40,687 nucleotides of DNA from Burkholderiales bacterium (GCA_947451035.1 CANFXR010000016.1:1-40687); one strand, 5' to 3'. Counted from the first letter of the stretch, positions 1-9,800 are shown. Made by a program: numbers and translations. The notes: generated by a model not told the origin, from the sequence alone.

Positions 1-2838
1 GATCGGGATGCCCTTGAGTTCGTTGCGGTAGCGCGCCGGATCCTCGCCGCCTTCGCCGGTGTTGCTCTTGCCGCCGATGCGGTTCATCGCGATGGCCAGC
101 GTGCTGTGCGCCTCGGTCGAAATCGAACCCAGCGACATCGCGCCGGTGGCGAAGCGCTTGACGATCTCTGCGGCCGACTCGACCTCGTCGAGCGCAATGG
201 CCTTGGCCGGATCGAGCTTGAACTCGAACAGCCCGCGCAGCGTCATGTGGCGGCGCGACTGGTCGTTGATCAGCTGCGCGTATTCCTTGTAGGTCTCGAA
301 CTCGTTGGCTCGGGTGCTGTGCTGCAGCTTGGCGATGGCGTCGGGCGTCCACATGTGTTCTTCGCCGCGAGCGCGCCAGGCGTATTCGCCGCCGGCGTCG
401 AGCATGTTCTCGAGCACCGGATCGTCGCCAAAGGCGGCCTGGTGCATGCGCAGCGCTTCTTCGGCCACCTCGAATACGCCGATGCCGCCGACTTGCGTGG
501 CCGTGCCGCGGAAGTACTTGTCGACCATCGGCTTTTCGAGCCCGATGGCCTCGAACAGTTGGGCGCCGCAGTACGACATGTAGGTCGACACGCCCATCTT
601 GGACATGATCTTGGACAGCCCCTTGCCGATCGCCTTGATGTAGTTGTAAATCGCCTTTTCGGCCGACAGATCGGCCGGCAGGTCACGACGCAAATTCGCG
701 AGCGTCTCGAGCGCGAGGTACGGGTGTACCGCCTCGGCACCGTAGCCGGCGAGCACTGCGAAGTGATGCACCTCGCGCGCCGAGCCGGTTTCCACCACCA
801 GACCGGCGGTGGTGCGCAGCCCTTCGCGCACCAGGTGCTGGTGGATCGCCGACAAGGCCAGCGCCGCCGGGATGGCCACCTGATCGCGGCTCATGTGGCG
901 GTCGCTGATGATCAGGATGTTGTGGCCGCTGCGGATCGCGTCGACCGACTCGGCGCACAGCGAGGCCAGCTTGGCTTCGACGCCTTCGTCGCCCCACACC
1001 ACCGGGTAGGTGATGTCGATCTCGTGGCTCTTGAACTTGCCGGCGGTGTGCTTTTCGATGCCGCGCAGACGCACCATGTCGTCGAAGTCGAGGATAGGCT
1101 GCGGCACTTCAAGGCGCATCGGCGGGTTCACCGCGTTGATGTCGAGCAAGTTGGGCTTGGGTCCGATGAAGCTCACCAGCGACATCACGATCGCTTCGCG
1201 GATCGGGTCGATCGGCGGGTTGGTGACCTGCGCGAAGAGTTGCTTGAAGTAGTTGTACAGCGGCTTGCTCTTGTCCGACAGCACGGCCAGCGGCGAGTCG
1301 TTGCCCATCGAGCCGGTGGCTTCCTCACCGGCCTGCGCCATCGGGCTCATCAGGAACTTGATGTCTTCTTGCGTGTAGCCAAACGCCTGCTGGCGGTCGA
1401 GCAGGGTTTCGGTGAACACCGGCGCGACGCCATCGGCGGGCACGTTCTCGAGCTTGGTGCGCACGCTCTCGATCCACTGCCGGTACGGCTTGGCCGAGGC
1501 GAACTGGTTCTTGAGTTCCTCGTCGTCGACGATGCGGCCCTGATCCAGGTCGATGAGGAACATCTTGCCCGGCTGCAAGCGCCACTTCTTGATGATCTTG
1601 TTTTCGGGGAACGGAAGCACGCCCGACTCGGAGGCCATCACCACGAGGTCGTCGTCGGTGACGGCGTAGCGCGCGGGGCGCAGGCCGTTGCGGTCGAGCG
1701 TTGCGCCGATCTGGCGGCCGTCGGTGAACACCATCGCGGCCGGACCATCCCACGGCTCGAGCATCGCGGCGTGGTACTCGTAGAACGCGCGGCGCCGCTC
1801 GTCCATCGTGGTGTGCTGCTCCCAGGCCTCGGGAATCATCATCATGGCCGCATGCGCGAGCGAGTAGCCGCTCATCGTCAGCAGCTCAAGCGCGTTGTCG
1901 AAGGTGGCGGTGTCGCTTTGCCCCTCGAAGCTGATCGGGTAGAGCTTCTTGAGATCGTCACCCAGCACGGGGGACTTCATCACGCCTTCGCGGGCGCGCA
2001 TCCAGTTGAAGTTGCCCTTGACGGTGTTGATCTCGCCGTTGTGCGCCACCATGCGGTACGGGTGGGCCAGCGGCCACTCGGGGAAGGTGTTGGTCGAAAA
2101 GCGCTGGTGCACCAGCGCCAGCGCCGAGGTCGTGCGCGGATCGCTCAGGTCCTTGTAGTAGCGGCCCACCTGGTCGGCCAGCAGCAGCCCCTTGTAGATG
2201 ATGGTGCGGCAGCTCATGCTGGGCACGTAGTACTCGTGGCTGTGGGTCAGGTTCAGGCGCTGGATCGCGCTCGAGGCGGTCTTGCGGATCACGTACAGCT
2301 TGCGCTCGAGCGCATCGGGCACGATCACGTCATGTCCGCAGCCGATGAAGATCTGGCGGATCACCGGCTCTTTCTCGCGCACGGTGGGCGACATCGGCAT
2401 GTCGGCATCCACCGCCACATCGCGCCAGCCCAGCAGCACCTGCCCCTCGACGCGCACCGCGCGCTCGAGCTCTTGCTCACAGGCCAGCCGCGAGGCGCGT
2501 TCCTTGGGCAGGAAGATCATGCCCACGCCGTACTCGCCGGGCGCCGGCAGGTCGATGCCCTGCTCGGCCATTTCGGCGCGGTACAGCTCGTCAGGCACCT
2601 GGATCAGGATGCCCGCGCCGTCGCCCATCAGCTTGTCGGCACCGACCGCACCCCGGTGGTCGAGGTTCTCGAGGATCTTCAGCCCCTGCTCGACGATCGA
2701 GTGCGACTTGTGGCCCTTGATGTGCGCGATGAAGCCCACGCCGCACGCGTCATGTTCATTCGCCGCGCTGTACAGCCCGGATTCGCAGGCCGCACCGATT
2801 TCCTGCGCGCTGGCTGGAGGCTGAGGACGTGTGGACAT
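1..2838 (-). CDS. gltB: Glutamate synthase [NADPH] large subunit, 5' part (cut by window edge)
   Basis: Large (alpha) subunit of glutamate synthase, which with GltD makes two glutamates from glutamine and 2-oxoglutarate in nitrogen assimilation. The reading frame is open from ATG at 2838 to base 1, giving 946 codons; family members have about 1,500-1,580 residues, so roughly 60% is present. After a 31-residue propeptide comes Cys32 in the motif HDACGVGF, expected to become the N-terminal nucleophile of the glutaminase domain (about 32-430). The central domain follows (about 470-780), then the start of the FMN/2-oxoglutarate domain with SNTGEGGEDPAR close to the window edge. The [3Fe-4S] cysteines lie beyond the window. 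A good ribosome binding site (AAGGAG) lies just upstream of the start. Identity is very secure; the missing part is a window effect, not a gene truncation. Confidence 0.97.
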   Translation of the reverse strand, partial: MSTRPQPPASAQEIGAACESGLYSAANEHDACGVGFIAHIKGHKSHSIVEQGLKILENLDHRGAVGADKLMGDGAGILIQVPDELYRAEMAEQGIDLPAPGEYGVGMIFLPKERASRLACEQELERAVRVEGQVLLGWRDVAVDADMPMSPTVREKEPVIRQIFIGCGHDVIVPDALERKLYVIRKTASSAIQRLNLTHSHEYYVPSMSCRTIIYKGLLLADQVGRYYKDLSDPRTTSALALVHQRFSTNTFPEWPLAHPYRMVAHNGEINTVKGNFNWMRAREGVMKSPVLGDDLKKLYPISFEGQSDTATFDNALELLTMSGYSLAHAAMMMIPEAWEQHTTMDERRRAFYEYHAAMLEPWDGPAAMVFTDGRQIGATLDRNGLRPARYAVTDDDLVVMASESGVLPFPENKIIKKWRLQPGKMFLIDLDQGRIVDDEELKNQFASAKPYRQWIESVRTKLENVPADGVAPVFTETLLDRQQAFGYTQEDIKFLMSPMAQAGEEATGSMGNDSPLAVLSDKSKPLYNYFKQLFAQVTNPPIDPIREAIVMSLVSFIGPKPNLLDINAVNPPMRLEVPQPILDFDDMVRLRGIEKHTAGKFKSHEIDITYPVVWGDEGVEAKLASLCAESVDAIRSGHNILIISDRHMSRDQVAIPAALALSAIHQHLVREGLRTTAGLVVETGSAREVHHFAVLAGYGAEAVHPYLALETLANLRRDLPADLSAEKAIYNYIKAIGKGLSKIMSKMGVSTYMSYCGAQLFEAIGLEKPMVDKYFRGTATQVGGIGVFEVAEEALRMHQAAFGDDPVLENMLDAGGEYAWRARGEEHMWTPDAIAKLQHSTRANEFETYKEYAQLINDQSRRHMTLRGLFEFKLDPAKAIALDEVESAAEIVKRFATGAMSLGSISTEAHSTLAIAMNRIGGKSNTGEGGEDPARYRNELKGIPI

Positions 2839-2902
2839 GGGCGGGCTCCTTGAAAATTGGACGGGCGAATTTACTGCGGTGCAGCATCCAACTCAAGGGT
2901 TT

Positions 2903-2927
2903 TTAATTGGGGTCAGTCACCAATTAA
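2903..2927. repeat. 8-bp inverted repeat between the transposase-like gene and gltB
   Basis: Perfect arms TTAATTGG and CCAATTAA are separated by 9 bases. It lies 65 bp upstream of the gltB start, inside the 160-bp gap behind the transposase-like gene. A partly similar stretch (AATGGGGACATACCAAT) follows about 27 bp on. The arm sequence resembles the AATTGGGG...CCAATT palindromes I recall near Y1/REP transposases. It could be a REP-like relic, or a regulatory dyad for gltB. Confidence 0.55.
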
Positions 2928-2998
2928 TTTGCGAGCACGCAACTCAACCGGATAAATGGGGACATACCAATCACCCGATCGGTGCACAAATCCGCCCT

Positions 2999-3706
2999 TC
3001 AGTCCGCCCGCCGCCCCAAGGGGGGTCGCCCGCGCGGCGCCGGCGAGGGTCTGCGACCGGCAAGCGCACCAATTTCAGCCAGAAATTGGGGAGACCCCAA
3101 GGCCCAGCCCTTGAGCAGCGTGCTCTCGATGCGTCGCACATCGGCCGCGCTCAGCGGCCGCTCCAGCAAACGGCGATAGGCCGCGTCGCGCTCGAAGGGC
3201 GTGTTGCCCAGCTTCCAATAAGTGGAATCAGCCGGCATCGCTGCGACCACCGGGTCGCTGCGCAGCCCCGCATGGTGGGCGGCACTGGAACACGCAAAGT
3301 CGACCGCGGCCGCCTGGAGCCCCTGGCGCTGAGCGGCCTGCTCGACAAACAGAACGCAGTTCAGCAACTCGGTGGCCGACTCCAACGGCGCCGAGCAGAA
3401 ACGACCCTGCCACAGCGCGCCAGAACGCTGGTGGCGGCGGTTGAACGGACCGACGAACTGGCGTGTGAGCGCTTGCACCATCTTGCCGAGCGACTCGACG
3501 CTCGGGGGAATCAGCAGCAGCAGCGTTTGCTGGCCCAGCAACGCATAAGCGATGACGGCGACCTCGTGCTCGTCACAGCAGTGACGCAAGGCGAGCGCGA
3601 AGGCCTGCTGATCCACCACATCGGACAAACCCTCGCAGCCCGCCACCACCCGCTGCTGCACCAGATGCGGCAACTGCGGAACGATCAAGCGCTTCAGTCG
3701 CGCCAT
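2999..3706 (-). CDS. Y1/REP-associated (IS200-like) transposase relative, catalytic motifs lost
   Basis: A 235-residue protein with the overall pattern of small Y1 transposases (RAYT/TnpA_REP group): N-terminal RLKRLIVP, a central FNRRHQRSGALWQGRF block (about 88-103) and a C-terminal WKLGNTPFERDAAYRRLL block. Active members have an HUH motif (usually NHVHLL) and a catalytic Tyr in a YIxxNPVRAGL-like segment. Here the HUH site reads GQQTLLLL (about 58-65), and the Tyr site has Phe120 in FVEQAAQRQGL. The protein should therefore be unable to cut DNA although the frame is intact. It lies in the same orientation as gltB, 160 bp upstream of it. From memory, similar 'transposase' genes sit beside gltB in other Burkholderiales, which would suggest a domesticated DNA-binding protein. 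Family assignment is confident; function is unknown. Confidence 0.8.
   Translation of the reverse strand: MARLKRLIVPQLPHLVQQRVVAGCEGLSDVVDQQAFALALRHCCDEHEVAVIAYALLGQQTLLLLIPPSVESLGKMVQALTRQFVGPFNRRHQRSGALWQGRFCSAPLESATELLNCVLFVEQAAQRQGLQAAAVDFACSSAAHHAGLRSDPVVAAMPADSTYWKLGNTPFERDAAYRRLLERPLSAADVRRIESTLLKGWALGSPQFLAEIGALAGRRPSPAPRGRPPLGRRAD
3069..3100. repeat. Nested inverted repeats in the 3' end of the transposase-like gene
   Basis: Two perfect dyads overlap. CCAATTTC/GAAATTGG has a 5-base loop (3069-3089). TTGGGG/CCCCAA has a 3-base loop (3086-3100). Both lie inside the coding sequence near its 3' end. The CCAATT and TTGGGG elements echo the repeat at 2903-2927. They may be REP-like recognition structures or chance in a GC-rich gene. 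Confidence 0.4.
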
Positions 3707-3914
3707 GCGGCAGCCGAAAAAGGTGGTGCGGTGGAGGTCAAGAAATTCATGGCGCCGGACGCCCTCTCTCGGAGGTTCGAGAAATCTGCACGGTGACCCA
3801 ACCGCCCATCCGGACGAATGAACCGCCGGCCCGATCGCTCTGTCGTGTGGTGCGTCATCCGAACTAAGGTGCCGTCAAAGATCCACTTCGGGCATGGCGG
3901 GCGGTCGCCGGCTG

Positions 3915-4511
3915 ATGAAGGTTCAACAGGGTTCTGACTTGAAACATCTCTCACGCGGGTTCACGTTGATCGAGTTGATGGTGGTGATCGCCTTGCTGGC
4001 AATCATCGCATCGCTCGCTGCGCCGAACCTGCGCAACGTGGTGGTTCGCAACAAGGTCGCCAATGTCGGCAACGAATTCGCGGCAGCGCTGCAGCAAGCC
4101 CGCGCGCTGGCGGTGTCGCGCAACAGTTGCGTGTCGCTGTGCGCGGCCTCGGCCAACAACGCGACCACCTGTGCCGCCTCCAATGGAGCGGTGGCCGACT
4201 TTCTGGCCAACGGCTGGCTGATCTTCCAGAACCCGACGTGCGACGCCACCGCCACCGATCCGGCCGGAGCCGGCGTCGGTGGAACGGTGCTGCAGCAGCG
4301 ATCCGGCGAGGCCGCCGGCTACACGCTGCAGCCGTCGTCTTCAGCGTTGAACATCGTTCTGTTCGACCCGCGCGGCTACGCCAACCTCACCGCCACCGGC
4401 AATTTCCAGATTCAACCGCCCGCGGGCGTTGCCACGAGCTACCGACGCACGGTGTGCCTCGACGCGGCGGGGCGCCCCACGGTGCGGCAGTACTCGGCCA
4501 ACTGCAACTGA
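3915..4511 (+). CDS. fimT: Type IV pilus minor pilin FimT/GspH-like (cluster A)
   Basis: First gene of cluster A. It carries a class III prepilin signal: a short basic leader, then [10 protein letters not shown] with Glu at mature position 5, and a hydrophobic helix. PilD should cleave after the Gly and methylate the Phe. The mature part is a FimT/GspH-type pseudopilin with several Cys, including the pair near the C-terminus (TVCLDAAGRPT...SANCN). These minor pilins prime fibre assembly with PilV, PilW, PilX and PilE, and some FimT homologues bind DNA during uptake. Start choice is uncertain. ATG at 3894 and 3915 and TTG at 3939 are all in frame. TTG has the best upstream purine run (CAGGG) and would give a typical 7-residue leader; ATG 3915 is listed as a compromise. 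pilV follows after 4 bases. Confidence 0.9.
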   Translation: MKVQQGSDLKHLSRGFTLIELMVVIALLAIIASLAAPNLRNVVVRNKVANVGNEFAAALQQARALAVSRNSCVSLCAASANNATTCAASNGAVADFLANGWLIFQNPTCDATATDPAGAGVGGTVLQQRSGEAAGYTLQPSSSALNIVLFDPRGYANLTATGNFQIQPPAGVATSYRRTVCLDAAGRPTVRQYSANCN

Positions 4512-4515
4512 CGCC

Positions 4516-5166
4516 ATGATCTTGTTGACTTCATCCCCCAGTCACGCCCGAGCCGGTGCCGATGTGCCGCGCCCGATGCAACAGTCGCGGCAACGCACAC
4601 AGGCGGGCACCACGCTGCTCGAGGTGCTGGTGGCCATGCTGGTGCTGTCCATCGGCCTGCTGGGCATCGCAGGGCTGTCGGCGGCATCGCTGCGCTACTC
4701 GCAAGGCGGTTGGGCGCGCGCATCGATCTCGTCGGGTCTGTCCGATCTGGCCGACCGCGTGCGAGCCAACCCGACGGCCGCGGTGGACGCCTATGTGTTC
4801 GACGCCACCAACTACGCGAACCAGCGCAGCGCACTGGCCAGCGGAACCGTCGCCATCAACACCGACTGCATGGCCACCACGTGCACCGCCGCGGAACTGG
4901 CTGACTTTCACCTGACCGAGTGGCGCATCGGGCTGAACCGCAGCATGCCGGGCTCGGGCGTGTGGGTGTCCGGCGAGCGCGACTTGGGCTACCAGGCGAC
5001 CGTGATGTGGTTCGACAAGACCTTTGTCACCGCCGACGGCGTGACCCTGGACGCATCGGCCACCTGCACCGCGGCCATGACCGGCATCGCCGCGCGCCAG
5101 TGCTGTCCGGCGGGCGCGCAGGTCATCAACGGCGTGCGCTGCACCAACATGACGATCGTGCCATGA
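4516..5166 (+). CDS. pilV: Type IV pilus minor pilin PilV (cluster A)
   Basis: Minor pilin with a type IV prepilin N-terminus, AG|TTLLEVLVAMLVLSIGLLGIAGL, in which Glu is at mature position 5. The segment LLGIAGLSAASLRYS is typical of PilV. The mature domain (about 185 residues) contains several Cys, including a CC pair near the C-terminus. PilV belongs to the tip/priming complex with PilW, PilX and PilY1. The ATG at 4516 gives a long 31-residue leader; an in-frame ATG at 4576 gives an 11-residue leader and may be the real start, though neither has a clear ribosome binding site. The stop TGA overlaps the pilW ATG (ATGA), so translation is probably coupled. Confidence 0.9.
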   Translation: MILLTSSPSHARAGADVPRPMQQSRQRTQAGTTLLEVLVAMLVLSIGLLGIAGLSAASLRYSQGGWARASISSGLSDLADRVRANPTAAVDAYVFDATNYANQRSALASGTVAINTDCMATTCTAAELADFHLTEWRIGLNRSMPGSGVWVSGERDLGYQATVMWFDKTFVTADGVTLDASATCTAAMTGIAARQCCPAGAQVINGVRCTNMTIVP

Positions 5167-6173
5167 GCCTCCTGCGCCTAGACATCGCGGCCCAGCGCCG
5201 CACTCCTGCGGCCTCGAGGCAACGCGGCGTGAGCCTGGTTGAATTGCTGGTCGGTCTGGTGATCGGCATCGTGCTGTCGCTGGCCGCTGCGGCGCTGTAC
5301 CTCGGCACCCGCGAGACAGCGCGCGGCTCGCAGGCCATCACGGACGTGAACGAGACCGGCAAGATCGCGCTCGACATGATCGGGCGCGAAATCCAGAAGG
5401 CCGGCTTCTACCCCGCTCAGTTCGGCAACGACTGGGCCACCAACAACCAGTTCGCCGGCGCCTACTTCAACGGCAAGGACGTCACCAAGCCCGCATTCAA
5501 CGCCGGCCTGTTCGGCTGCGATGGCGCCAACTACGACCCGGGCACCATGGGTTGCACCGCCACGGCTGCCAACAAGCCCGACTCGATCGTCATCAACTAC
5601 TTCGCCTCGCCCGAGTTCGGCAACGACTCGCTGCTGGGCAACACCAACGACTGCAACCGCAACAAGGTCGCCAACGACACCGCCAACGCCTCGCGCAGCG
5701 CGACGGGGCTGCCGCTGTTCGTGTCGAACCGGTTCGGCATCGTGGCCGGAACCACCTACGTCGACACCGATGGCAACACGGTCAGCGCCAACAACCTCGG
5801 CTGTCACGGCAACGGTTTGGAAGCGGGTTCGTCGCAATCCGCCTTGCAAGGCATCGACGACCTGGTCATCCGCTACGGCCTGTACAGCGGCGACGGATCC
5901 GAGCAATCGCCCACCGACTTCATGACGGCGGCCAACGTGACCGCACAGCCCGTGGTGGGTGGGCGCACCGCCTGGCAACGGGTCACCGCGGTGAGCGTGT
6001 GCGTGCTCGTGCGCTCGGTGAGCAACGGACGCCAGGAAGACAAGACGGGCAGCGTGCGCACCTACACCGACTGCCGTGGCCAGACGATCTCGATGCCCTC
6101 GGGCAACCGCTACATCTTCAAGAGCTTTCAGCGTGTGTACGCCGTGCGCAACAACCTGAGCGCCCTGTTGTGA
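5163..6173 (+). CDS. pilW: Type IV pilus minor pilin PilW (cluster A)
   Basis: A 336-residue PilW-type minor pilin. Basic leader, then RG|VSLVELLVGLVIGIVLSL with Glu at mature position 5. The segment MIGREIQKAGFYP matches the conserved IxRDIxxAGY region of PilW proteins. The length, above 300 residues, is usual for PilW and separates it from PilV and PilE. It is predicted to sit in the inner membrane before assembly and then in the priming complex supporting PilY1. The start codon overlaps the pilV stop by 4 bases. Unlike PilW of cluster B it has no DxDxDG calcium loop. Confidence 0.92.
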   Translation: MSLLRLDIAAQRRTPAASRQRGVSLVELLVGLVIGIVLSLAAAALYLGTRETARGSQAITDVNETGKIALDMIGREIQKAGFYPAQFGNDWATNNQFAGAYFNGKDVTKPAFNAGLFGCDGANYDPGTMGCTATAANKPDSIVINYFASPEFGNDSLLGNTNDCNRNKVANDTANASRSATGLPLFVSNRFGIVAGTTYVDTDGNTVSANNLGCHGNGLEAGSSQSALQGIDDLVIRYGLYSGDGSEQSPTDFMTAANVTAQPVVGGRTAWQRVTAVSVCVLVRSVSNGRQEDKTGSVRTYTDCRGQTISMPSGNRYIFKSFQRVYAVRNNLSALL

Positions 6174-6184
6174 GCCACCGCACC

Positions 6185-6826
6185 ATGACCCCATCCTTCA
6201 GGCACCGAGGCCACACCCGCGCCAGCGGCATCGCGCTTCCGGTGGTGCTGATGTTCCTGCTGGTCATCACCATCGCGGCCGTCTTCGGGATCCGGCGCTC
6301 GACGCTGGGCGAAGGCATCACGCGCAACCAGCTCGACTACGAGATCGCCCGCCAGTCGGCCGAAGCCGCGCTGCGCGATGCCGAGCGAGACCTGTTTTCC
6401 TCGTACAGCGCCATGCCGGCCAACGCCGTGTGCGATCGCACCGGCGCGCGCCCGTTGAAGGACAAGCTGGTGCCCGGGCTGTGGGAGGCCACCTGCCCCA
6501 AGGGCCAGTGCCGCGTCAGCCCCGACTACCTGGCCGCGAGCAACTACGCCACCGCGGCCAACGCCCAGGCCTGGTGGCCCGCCGCCAAGGGTGGCCTGTG
6601 GGGCGACAACTCGGGGGCGCTGAACTGCAGCACGTTTGCGGGCGGCGTGCCGATCGGCACCTACACCGGCACGCCCCACATCGGCGGCGTCGCCCGGCAG
6701 CCCGAATACCTGATCGAGTGGATCGATCGCGAGTACGACGCGGTGATGCGCATCACCGCACGCGGCTTTGGAACCGACATCAATACCGAAGTGGTGCTGC
6801 AAAGCTATGTGCGACCGCCCAACTGA
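6185..6826 (+). CDS. pilX: Type IV pilus minor pilin/assembly protein PilX (cluster A)
   Basis: PilX-type minor pilin. N-terminus MTPSFRHRGHTRASG, then the hydrophobic stretch IALPVVLMFLLVITIAAVFGI. As usual for PilX/GspK-like pilins, it lacks Glu at position 5. The downstream AEAALRDAERDLF helix is characteristic of PilX. ATG 6185 is listed. An in-frame GTG at 6170 overlaps the pilW stop as GTGA and is equally plausible, since 1-4 base overlaps are the rule in these operons. PilX likely caps the minor pilin complex and helps display PilY1, which is encoded 19 bp downstream. Confidence 0.88.
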   Translation: MTPSFRHRGHTRASGIALPVVLMFLLVITIAAVFGIRRSTLGEGITRNQLDYEIARQSAEAALRDAERDLFSSYSAMPANAVCDRTGARPLKDKLVPGLWEATCPKGQCRVSPDYLAASNYATAANAQAWWPAAKGGLWGDNSGALNCSTFAGGVPIGTYTGTPHIGGVARQPEYLIEWIDREYDAVMRITARGFGTDINTEVVLQSYVRPPN

Positions 6827-6845
6827 ATCCAGACCCGAGGCTCCC

Positions 6846-9800
6846 ATGAAAAAACTGCCCCTGATCTTCGCGTTCGCACTGGTCGCGCTGGCCGGCCCCG
6901 CCGCCGCCGCCCTCAGCACGATCCCGCCCAACATCACCTCGACCACGCAAAACAAGCCGATGGTGATGCTGACGGCGTCCAAGGACTTCTCGATGTTCTG
7001 GAAGGCCTACACCGACTTCGAGGACATCGATTTCGACGGCGTCATCGACTACACCTACAAGCCCGGCTTCAGCTACTACGGCTACTTCGACTCCGACAAG
7101 TGCTACACGTACGAGACCACCAACAGCGGCCGGTTCGTGCCGGCAGCCGCCGTCAGCACGTCCGGTGGCGATCTGGGCAAACACTACTGCGCCTCGGGCG
7201 CGACCGGGCAATGGAGCGGCAACTTCCTCAACTGGTCCACGATGTCGCGCATCGACGTGCTGCGCAAGGTGTTCTTCGGTGGACTGCGTTCGTACTACGG
7301 CGCGCTCCAGAACGACCGCTACAAGACAGGCGACTCGGCCACCAGCACGACGCTCGAGGAATCGTTCGTGCCGCGCAACAGCCAGGCCTTCGTCAAGTAC
7401 TACAACGGCACCGACCTGAACCGCGTCACGCCATTCAGCAGCGCCACGGTGATCCAAAAGGGCATCACGCTGTGCCGCAGGCCGGCTGAAAACGCCGGGG
7501 TATCGCACGCGCAGGGTGATTCATTGACGCCGCAGATCCGGGTGGCCATCGGCAACTTCGCGCTGTGGAACATGACGGAGGTGCGCAGCTGCAACTGGTC
7601 GAGTGAAGTCCCCTACACCTGGGAAACGCCCACGATCGCATTCCTGACGGCCAACTACCAGACGCCCATCGGCACCCTCGGCTCGGCCAATGCCAACTAC
7701 GTGCACAAGATCAGCGTGCCGGTGTCCGGCACCGATGGCGCCACCTACAGCGCCAGCAGCGGCACCGTGGGGCCCGCCTTCACGGCCCGCGTGCAGGTCT
7801 GCGTGAGCGGCCTGCTGGAGTCCAACTGCAAGAAATACGGCACGGGAGCGGGAGTGGTCTACAAGCCGAGCGGCTTGCTGCACGACTTCGGTGAAAGCAC
7901 TAGCAGCGGCAGCCAGGCCGCGCGCGCCGAGTTCGGCCTGCTGATGGGCTCTTACGACAACAACCTGCAAGCCGGCGTGCTGCGCAAGAACATCGGCGAG
8001 ATCAACGACGAGATCAACCCCACGACGGGGCAGTTCATCGACCCGGCCACCGGGAAATTCCTGGCCTCAACCGCCGGTACGGGCGGCACATCGAAGGGCG
8101 GCATCGTGCAGTCGCTCAGCGAGATCACCCTGTACGGCTACGACGAGAGCACCGGCAATTACGCGGACACCTGCTACTCGGACAACCTGGCCAACGGAAG
8201 TTGCCCTTCCTGGGGCAACCCGGTGGGCGAATTGCTGCTGGAGTCGATCCGCTACTACGCCGGCAAGACCCCTCAGGTGACGGCTGGCACCAAGGACACG
8301 GCGGTGGGCTTGCCCATCCCCAGCGGGACCAACGGGGGCTGGGTCGATCCGCTGGGCAGCACCTTCGACAACACGACCATCAATGCCGGCCAGAAGCGCT
8401 ACCAGCTCTACGGCCGCGGCATCTGCCGTCCGCTGAACATCATCACGATGTCGGGAGCGATCAACAGCTACGACGACGTGTCGGGCCTAACGGCCTTCAG
8501 CAACATCACCGGCACCGCCACGGCAGCCTCCCTGACCAAGATCATTGGCGACAAGGAGGGCATCACCGGCACCACGCGTTTGGTGGGCAACAACTTAGGC
8601 CCGGCCGGCAACATCGGCGGCAGAGCTGACCTGCAGTGCACGGGCAAGACCATCACCGACCTGGGCCTGGTTGAGGGCGCCTGCCCGAACGGTCCCAACT
8701 TCCACGGCACCTTCCTGGGCGCGGGCGTGGCCGGATACGCCAACACCCACCGCATTCGCAGCGACCTCGACGCGACGGCCAACGGCATCCCGGACCTGCC
8801 CTACAACGCCATGACGGTGCGCAACTACGGCGTGACGCTCGCCGGCAGCGCGGCCACGATCGAAGTGCCGCTGCCGGGCAACGCCAACTGCTCGGTGGCC
8901 AGCGGTGGCCTGGGCAACCCGGCGTGCCCTCGGGTGTACATCACCCCGGCCAGCCTGGATTCGATTCGAGCACCGGCCCTGCCGGGCAACATGGTGGACT
9001 TCAAGGTGCTGGGCACCGCCACTGACGTCAACGGATTCGCCTCCGGATCGGCGCTGGTGCTGTGGCAGCACAGCATGCTCGGCGAAGACCAGGATCAGGA
9101 TCAGCTCGACTCGATCCGCTGGGTGGTTGGCGGCACGGTGGCGGCGCCCACCGTCACCATCTACACGCAGGCCATCGAGGCCAACACCGGCTCCACGCAA
9201 CCCTTCGGCTTTGGCTACACCCTGGTGGGCACCGGCACCGACGGGCTGTACATGCACAGCGGCATCAACAATTACGTCGCCAACACCACGGCCAGCATTT
9301 CTCTCGCTGCAGCGACCTCGAACAGCAGTTGCCCGGTACCGACGGGTTCGACCACGACCAAGCTGTGCTCGAGGTTGACCGCCACGGGGGCTTACATCCG
9401 CGGCGAGACCTACAAGACCTTCAACATGACGGGTGCGACCAACGTGAAGCTCAATGAGCCGCTTTGGTACATCGCCAAGTACGGCGGCTTCAAGTACACC
9501 AGCGACGACAAGGCTGCGGCCACCGACCTGTACCCGACCCGGCTCAACCAGTGGGACCGCAAGAAGGCCGACGGAACGTCGTGCGCCGGCACCGTGGCCG
9601 ACCCTTGCGACGGCAACCCGGACAACTACTTCTACGCGCGGCGCCCGGACCTGCTGGCCACCTCGCTGCAGGAAATCCTCGAGGACATCGTCACCTCATC
9701 GAACACCGCGCCGGCCATCGCCTCGAGCCAGCTTCAAGAAGGCGATCTGAAGGTGGTGGCCACCTTCAACGCGGGTGACGGCAGCGGCGCGTTGCGCTCG

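Noticed and set aside
106-2853. Very long open frame on the plus strand (over 900 codons)
   Set aside because: Antisense shadow of gltB in a GC-rich genome; the protein is His/Arg/Val-rich and matches no family, while the minus strand gives an unmistakable GltB.
3694-3954. Small minus-strand frame of 86 codons between the transposase-like gene and fimT
   Set aside because: Overlaps both neighbours, has no ribosome binding site and no recognisable features.
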